Source of the DNA: a virus
Strand: one strand, 5' to 3'
Length of the DNA: 41,254 nt
Virus record (IMG/VR): IMGVR_UViG_3300030012_001673
Coordinates: 1 to 41,254 of that record
Shown here piece by piece: positions 37,142 to 41,254 of this stretch. Every line of letters begins with the position of its first letter. Position 1 is the stretch's first letter. The translations under genes were made by a program, and so were the position numbers. The notes below the pieces were generated by a model, which saw only the letters and a list, made by a program, of their open reading frames with translations, was not told the origin of the DNA and did not search any database.

Positions 37142-40100
37142 CTAGCGATCCCAGGGGTTAGTGTTGGCGTCTACGACAGGCTTTTCGCGAGTAGTCCGAC
37201 TGTCGAAGGCTGCGGCTTTTTGCATGTAGAACTCAGCCATTTGACCAGCATTCCTAACCGCCCCCATGCCTTCGTCGCCTTTGATCAACGCACCGGCAAG
37301 CATGCTGGCTAGTTGCCAAGAGACTGCGTAGACAAACATCCTAGAAAACTGAGACGAGTCGGTGACTTTGGCTTGGTATCGAATCACTGCATCTTGCAAG
37401 TTGCAGTAGATGATCCGGTCGTAGTCATCGTTTAGCTCGATGACAAACGGTTGCGGAATCTTGATGCCCGCACTGACTTGGTCGTCCAGCGAGTCCTTCG
37501 CGATGACGGAAATCGCTCCCGCGAAGTCAGACGGCAGCCGGTAGGCATACTCAAAGTCTGTTCTTCCGCTAGTTGTGAGAGCAACCAAAGCAGACTGCTT
37601 GATAGTGAAGTCGTAGCGATGTCGCTCCAAGCAGAGGTCTCTAGCCACGGGGTAGTAACGAGCACATAGATCGGCTTGGTGGCTTCCATCTGAAGGATTG
37701 AGACTGGTGACCGTGGCCTTGTCTCCGATGTGAGCCAACGCCAAGTTGCAGATGTCGATCTCCTGAGAGGTCATCTGCTGTGTGTCTTTCCATGCACTGT
37801 AGGCAGACTCCGCCAAGCTGGTCATGCCCACTCCGCTGTAGTGGATCTTGACAGACCCGTTGATCGACGAAGGGTTCTTGTCCGCAGTCAACTCAAACGT
37901 GCTGACATCGAACGTGCGCGTGAAGTGATCTTCGTCCGCTAGATCTTGGATGGCTGCGTTGACCGTAGAGGCATACGTCCAGATCGTAGACGTAGTAATC
38001 TTAGGATGAATAAACGGGATCTTGTCCTCTTCGAGAGAGGTCAGCGAACGATCCTTGATGGCCTTGCGAATCGACGAGCGGATCTTGCTGGCGCTGTTCT
38101 TGTAGTTGTCTGCTAGCGGCTGGTGTCGAGCATCCTCCTCGCCCTGCGCCCAGAAGATGCCTACGCAATCACCCGTGTCACCGTCTGCCTCAAACGCTAG
38201 CTTGGCGGCGTCAAGCATGTCTTCGAGCCGAGCAAAGCAGTTGTTGGGCTCGCCAGGAGACCAAGACTTTTGCTGTGCTTGATCTAGCCATCCGTGGGGA
38301 GTGATTGCGTCTGTAGACGCAGCTACCTCCTTGTGACCAATGCTTGTGTCTCGCATGGCACAGACCAAAACGTGCATCGTTTCGCCTGTGTGCTCATGCA
38401 TCTTGAGTGCAAGGCTGGGGTGAAAGCTGATGCTAGGGTCAATCGAGATCTGGCCTGGACCATCAAAAGGTTGATAGGCGCGAGGCGTAGCGTGGTGGTT
38501 GGGGTAGTTGAACCCTGGAGGATACGGGTTGCTCTTGTTGTCTTGATCAAAGACAAACATCACATGGCGTGAGTTTGCACCTGATTCTGATGTCTTGCCT
38601 TTGTCAAAGCTCTCGCCAGTAGCCGTGCCGCCATCTACACCGACCATCTTAGACACGTCTGCGGCATCTAGGTCTTGTAGCGTTAGTGTCGAGCCGTCTA
38701 CTGACGACACGATATACATCTTGCCTGGAACCAAAGGCGATGTCAGAGCGCCATTGGTAAAGAACTTGACGGCACTTCCAACGGATGGAATGCCTCCTAC
38801 AAGCGTCGGTGAGTCCTGCACAGTCACCGTCAATGCAGTGGCTGTAGAGGTGATGGCTACAGTTGCTGGCCCATCAAACGGTGCGCTGCCTTCAAAGGGC
38901 GACCATGGCAACCACATGGCCCATTTCTCGAATGGGATTGACTGGTTGTTAAGAGGCGGAACCTCAATGGCGAACGTGTCATCTTCTGCCGTTGCCTGCG
39001 GAAATGCCTCTGTAGTCAGGACATTGATGTTGCTCTCAGACTTTACGTCATGGATTGCGCGTGATTGTCCGACGTTTTCAGCGTGACCAGTCAAGCAGCG
39101 CAGTTGAAGACCAGTCAGGCTGCCTCGGAATGATGACTCAAACGAGATTAGAAGATTTGCTGTTGCAGTCGCGTTCTGTCCACTGTCAGCGGAAGCAACC
39201 TTTTCATCTCCCCCTGGAGCGTCTGAGATAAAAAAGGCGGCATAACTGTCCTGACGAATAATCTGAACCGTGTCACTTTCCGTTCCGGTCAGGTTAATTG
39301 CACTACCGCCAACGCCTTCAGCCAACTGAATAGTGTTTTCATCTACGACTTGGACAAAGTATTTGTCTGTGTTGTTTAGATTGCTTGGTAGTGACCCTGT
39401 CACTGCCTTTAACTTAACAATCTCATCTGCGCCTAAGCCGTGAGCGCCAGTAAAGTTAATGTGGTTACTGCTGTTGAGGTAGCCAGATGACGTAACCGTC
39501 TCTAGCAGACCTGCCTTGCGCGTGACGTAGTAAGTTGTGGTGTTGTCAAATCCGGTTGGAATACTGACTGATTGACCAGCGGCAAACTTAATGGGCTGAC
39601 CCACATAAACAGGTCGGCTACGGCAGACGACCCGAGCCGATGCGTTGCCTCCACTGCTGTCTAAGATCTTGTTGATGAAGCAAAGATGGTGACCATTGTC
39701 GCCAATAGCAGCCCCGGTAGTCGGATCACCAGCAGATCCTGGGTCAGCGATTCCACCAAACTCGTTGTGCAACTTGACGGTGGTTTCTGATCCCGCAGCG
39801 CCAGCCGTAGGAACAAAGTCAAACAACTCACCCGGTTCAGGAGGTGGCACGAATGCATTGGCGTTACTCAAGGTAACTGTGGTGCCAGTGTTTGTGCTTT
39901 CGATCGTGTGGGTTGTGCCAGTTTTCCGTCTAGTGATGACTAGGTTTTGTGGGCTGTATTGCCAAAAAACAGACGTGACTAAGCTCGTAGACGTAGAGCC
40001 TGCGAGCACCTTGCCCGTGCCGGGGTAGCACGACGTAGTCTGCGTCCCTAGATTCTGGTAGCTAGCAGTCGGGTCGTAGAACGTCAGGTACTTGATAGCC

Positions 40101-40366
40101 TGCGTTGCCTTCCCCATGACGTTGGCCGTCTGGTGCGACCCGAACGTCGTAGCCCCAAGGTTGTCTGACTGAGGCCCGCCCTTGAAGGTAAAGGGCAGCG
40201 TCAGGATGTCGTTGTAGGGACCAGATGCGTAGTCTGGCGTTTGCGAGTCCGCGTTGCGCGGGCTGCGAATGGCAGCGTAGAGGTGGTTGTCCTCCCACTC
40301 CGTTGCGTTGGCTACTTCTGTAGCCTGATTCTGACCTGCAACGACAATAAACTTTCTGACGGCCAC
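37142..40366 (-). CDS. Tail tubular protein A fused to an acetylesterase (SASA)-like domain
   Basis: A 1074-aa protein with a GTG start behind GAGG. Its C-terminal 205 residues (EIDICNLALAHIGD, RYYPVARDLCLERHRYDFT, YAYRLPSDF) are a complete gp11-like tail-tube adaptor. Before this, about residues 600-860 match the sialate O-acetylesterase fold: FWAQGEEDA (about 739) and KIHYSGVG with a catalytic-type His (about 841). The N-terminus IVVAGQNQA fits block I (usual GQSN), but the nucleophilic Ser is Asn; a KSN near 610 is a possible substitute. Beta domains of the HGLGADEIV type lie between. It may deacetylate host surface sugars, or the fold may be inactive. Confidence 0.72.
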   Translation of the reverse strand: MAVRKFIVVAGQNQATEVANATEWEDNHLYAAIRSPRNADSQTPDYASGPYNDILTLPFTFKGGPQSDNLGATTFGSHQTANVMGKATQAIKYLTFYDPTASYQNLGTQTTSCYPGTGKVLAGSTSTSLVTSVFWQYSPQNLVITRRKTGTTHTIESTNTGTTVTLSNANAFVPPPEPGELFDFVPTAGAAGSETTVKLHNEFGGIADPGSAGDPTTGAAIGDNGHHLCFINKILDSSGGNASARVVCRSRPVYVGQPIKFAAGQSVSIPTGFDNTTTYYVTRKAGLLETVTSSGYLNSSNHINFTGAHGLGADEIVKLKAVTGSLPSNLNNTDKYFVQVVDENTIQLAEGVGGSAINLTGTESDTVQIIRQDSYAAFFISDAPGGDEKVASADSGQNATATANLLISFESSFRGSLTGLQLRCLTGHAENVGQSRAIHDVKSESNINVLTTEAFPQATAEDDTFAIEVPPLNNQSIPFEKWAMWLPWSPFEGSAPFDGPATVAITSTATALTVTVQDSPTLVGGIPSVGSAVKFFTNGALTSPLVPGKMYIVSSVDGSTLTLQDLDAADVSKMVGVDGGTATGESFDKGKTSESGANSRHVMFVFDQDNKSNPYPPGFNYPNHHATPRAYQPFDGPGQISIDPSISFHPSLALKMHEHTGETMHVLVCAMRDTSIGHKEVAASTDAITPHGWLDQAQQKSWSPGEPNNCFARLEDMLDAAKLAFEADGDTGDCVGIFWAQGEEDARHQPLADNYKNSASKIRSSIRKAIKDRSLTSLEEDKIPFIHPKITTSTIWTYASTVNAAIQDLADEDHFTRTFDVSTFELTADKNPSSINGSVKIHYSGVGMTSLAESAYSAWKDTQQMTSQEIDICNLALAHIGDKATVTSLNPSDGSHQADLCARYYPVARDLCLERHRYDFTIKQSALVALTTSGRTDFEYAYRLPSDFAGAISVIAKDSLDDQVSAGIKIPQPFVIELNDDYDRIIYCNLQDAVIRYQAKVTDSSQFSRMFVYAVSWQLASMLAGALIKGDEGMGAVRNAGQMAEFYMQKAAAFDSRTTREKPVVDANTNPWDR

Positions 40367-40400
40367 GGGCTTACCTCAGGTAGCCGCCGTCAGGTATAGC

Positions 40401-40426
40401 GCGGGGGCGGCGGCTGCGACCCCCGC
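40401..40426 (-). promoter_or_regulatory. GC-rich hairpin before the tail adaptor gene
   Basis: GCGGGGG / CCCCCGC forms a perfect 7-bp stem with a 12-base loop in the 70-base gap between the 74-aa gene and the 1074-aa gene. There is no T-run on the coding strand. It could attenuate transcription from capsid to tail genes or protect processed messenger ends. Confidence 0.4.
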
Positions 40427-40436
40427 ACTATGTGGC

Positions 40437-40661
40437 TCAGACTTCCGCCTGATCCGACGCCGAAGGCTTGTCTTCCTTCGGCTGCTTCTTGGGACGACCC
40501 GGCTTCCGCTTGACTGGAGCCTTCGGCTCTTCTGCCTTGGGCTCTTCAACAACCTCCATCCAAGAGGCGTTGAATTGACGAGGGCTATCCAGGTCAAACT
40601 CCATCCCCGGCTTCCAGCGCCGAGGACCGTAGATGCCGCGTTGTGTAGCTCTAACTCGCAT
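40437..40661 (-). CDS. 74-aa protein with Lys/Pro-rich AT-hook-like tail
   Basis: The first 35 residues (MRVRATQRGIYGPRRWKPGM..F.L) look like a small phage protein seen after capsid genes. The tail is disordered with EEPKAEEPKAP and a KRKPGRPKKQPKE stretch that contains the AT-hook-type core GRPKK. Function is unknown; DNA or capsid-lumen binding is possible. Its ATG overlaps the cement protein stop (TAATG). The start codons are repeated at 1-11, where the window begins. Confidence 0.62.
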   Translation of the reverse strand: MRVRATQRGIYGPRRWKPGMEFDLDSPRQFNASWMEVVEEPKAEEPKAPVKRKPGRPKKQPKEDKPSASDQAEV

Positions 40662-41125
40662 TAGTTAGCGGGGTCAGTAGCCGGAACACGGGTCTTAGAG
40701 CCATCCCAGTTGCGAACATCCTTCGTAATGTAAGCGTTGACCTTGCCTGCTGATACAGCACTGCCAACACGCTTACCGCCGATGCCCACAAACGCCTTGT
40801 ATTCGGCTTCAGGTAGCGTGAACACAAACCGCTTGCCGACAACAAAATCGGCTGCTGCAACTGCTCCAGTGGTAAAGAGCAGGTCGCCACTTTCAATGCT
40901 GGTTGCAGCCGTGTGGGTGAAGAACTGAATCTCGTATGACGTAGCGCCACCAAGAGCTTCCGTAACTTCAATCACCACGTAAATCGGCTCGCCACCGGAC
41001 AAGTCAACCGTCGCATTGTCTCCAATAACAGCACGGATTTCCTTGCCAGTTCCAAACTGATCAACTGAGGTGCCATCAAAGACGGCAACGTTGTCTGCCA
41101 TCTCAAGCGATGAATCAATAAACAT
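40661..41125 (-). CDS. Bbp16-like capsid cement protein, allele B
   Basis: A 154-aa protein with the same size, position and ends as the protein at 11-481. N-terminus MFIDSSLEMADN, central GEPIYVV and C-terminal TKDVRNWDGSKTRVPATDPA are shared. The rest, presumably the exposed surface, is largely different, though the beta-rich pattern is kept. The ribosome site AGGAGG and spacing are identical to allele A. The product should bind the same capsid lattice. Confidence 0.75.
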   Translation of the reverse strand: MFIDSSLEMADNVAVFDGTSVDQFGTGKEIRAVIGDNATVDLSGGEPIYVVIEVTEALGGATSYEIQFFTHTAATSIESGDLLFTTGAVAAADFVVGKRFVFTLPEAEYKAFVGIGGKRVGSAVSAGKVNAYITKDVRNWDGSKTRVPATDPAN

Positions 41126-41140
41126 CTGTGTGTCCTCCTA

Positions 41141-41254
41141 TTAGATGTTGGAGATCGCGGACTCGTCTTCGAGTAGCGCGTCAACCTTGCGAATTGGAAT
41201 GCCATCGAGAACCAGTTGGCTACGGCCACCGATCTCGTCCATGCCAAGCGTCGA
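41141..41254 (-). CDS. Major capsid protein, 3' end only (cut by window edge)
   Basis: The last 37 codons plus the stop of the capsid gene, identical to 497-610 except for three bases. One changes the third residue from the end (Ala to Ser in AIANI); the other two appear silent. It is the partial partner of the complete gene at 497-1531. Truncation is at the window edge, not a broken gene. Confidence 0.8.
   Translation of the reverse strand, partial: STLGMDEIGGRSQLVLDGIPIRKVDALLEDESAISNI

Larger units (their letters stand above)
40651..41254. repeat. Right copy of the end-overlap locus (allele B)
   Basis: Aligns with 1-610 (see that entry). The copy ends abruptly inside the capsid gene, at the base matching position 610. 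Confidence 0.85.

Noticed and set aside
1-41254. End overlap as direct terminal repeats of a linear T7-like genome
   Set aside because: True terminal repeats are identical, but these copies differ strongly in the middle. The cut gene at base 1 and the cut capsid gene at 41254 fit a circular join with two alleles better.
1-41254. Phage RNA polymerase, DNA polymerase, integrase or tRNA genes
   Set aside because: I looked for the characteristic motifs in all large frames and for cloverleaf-type segments in gaps and found none, so none is claimed.

Overview
The window looks like the near-complete genome of a short-tailed (podovirus-like) bacteriophage, most likely from an uncultivated aquatic or marine phage. 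The head module resembles epsilon15/BPP-1-type podoviruses (terminases, head-to-tail connector, Bbp19-like protein, scaffold, GP7-type capsid protein, Bbp16-type cement protein). The tail and ejection module is T7-like in order (gp11, gp12, gp14, gp15 and gp16 equivalents). I find no integrase, tRNA, phage RNA polymerase or DNA polymerase, so transcription and DNA synthesis presumably rely on the host. A lipoprotein in the lysis region suggests a Gram-negative host; nothing identifies it further.

The two ends are versions of the same locus. Bases 1-610 align with 40651-41254, with a net difference of 6 bases. A small gene cut at base 1 starts like the complete gene at 40437-40661, and the capsid gene cut at 41254 matches the end of the complete one. 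The simplest reading is a circular map of about 40.65 kb whose join carries two alleles of the cement protein gene.

Layout. From 10370 to 21071 (+) lies the presumed early and replication region. It holds small unknown genes, a GP88-family gene, a DUF932 gene, an invertebrate-type-lysozyme-like endolysin, a PD-(D/E)XK exonuclease paired with a Rad52/DUF1071-like annealing protein, a lambda O-like initiator, a DnaC-like loader and a GIY-YIG-like gene. From 9726 down to 11 (-), and continuing across the join from 41254 down to 21061, lies the late region: packaging, connector, tail fibre, lysis-type membrane proteins, scaffold, capsid, cement, tail tube proteins, three ejection proteins (one of 2200 aa) and a row of tiny Lys-rich proteins. 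The regions diverge at about 9727-10369 and converge at 21061-21071. Two genes break the pattern: an SPTQR-type nuclease-like gene (- strand, 18268-18663) and an orphan gene with its own promoter (+ strand, 23047-23418).

Most notable: two copies of a three-hairpin RNA element with compensatory base changes ahead of two early genes, within a wider pattern of hairpin-bearing leaders; an ejection protein that appears to carry ADP-ribosyltransferase and zinc metallopeptidase domains; a fusion of an acetylesterase-like fold to the tail-tube adaptor; and an unlisted 48-aa membrane peptide. All domain assignments are by eye, without database searches.
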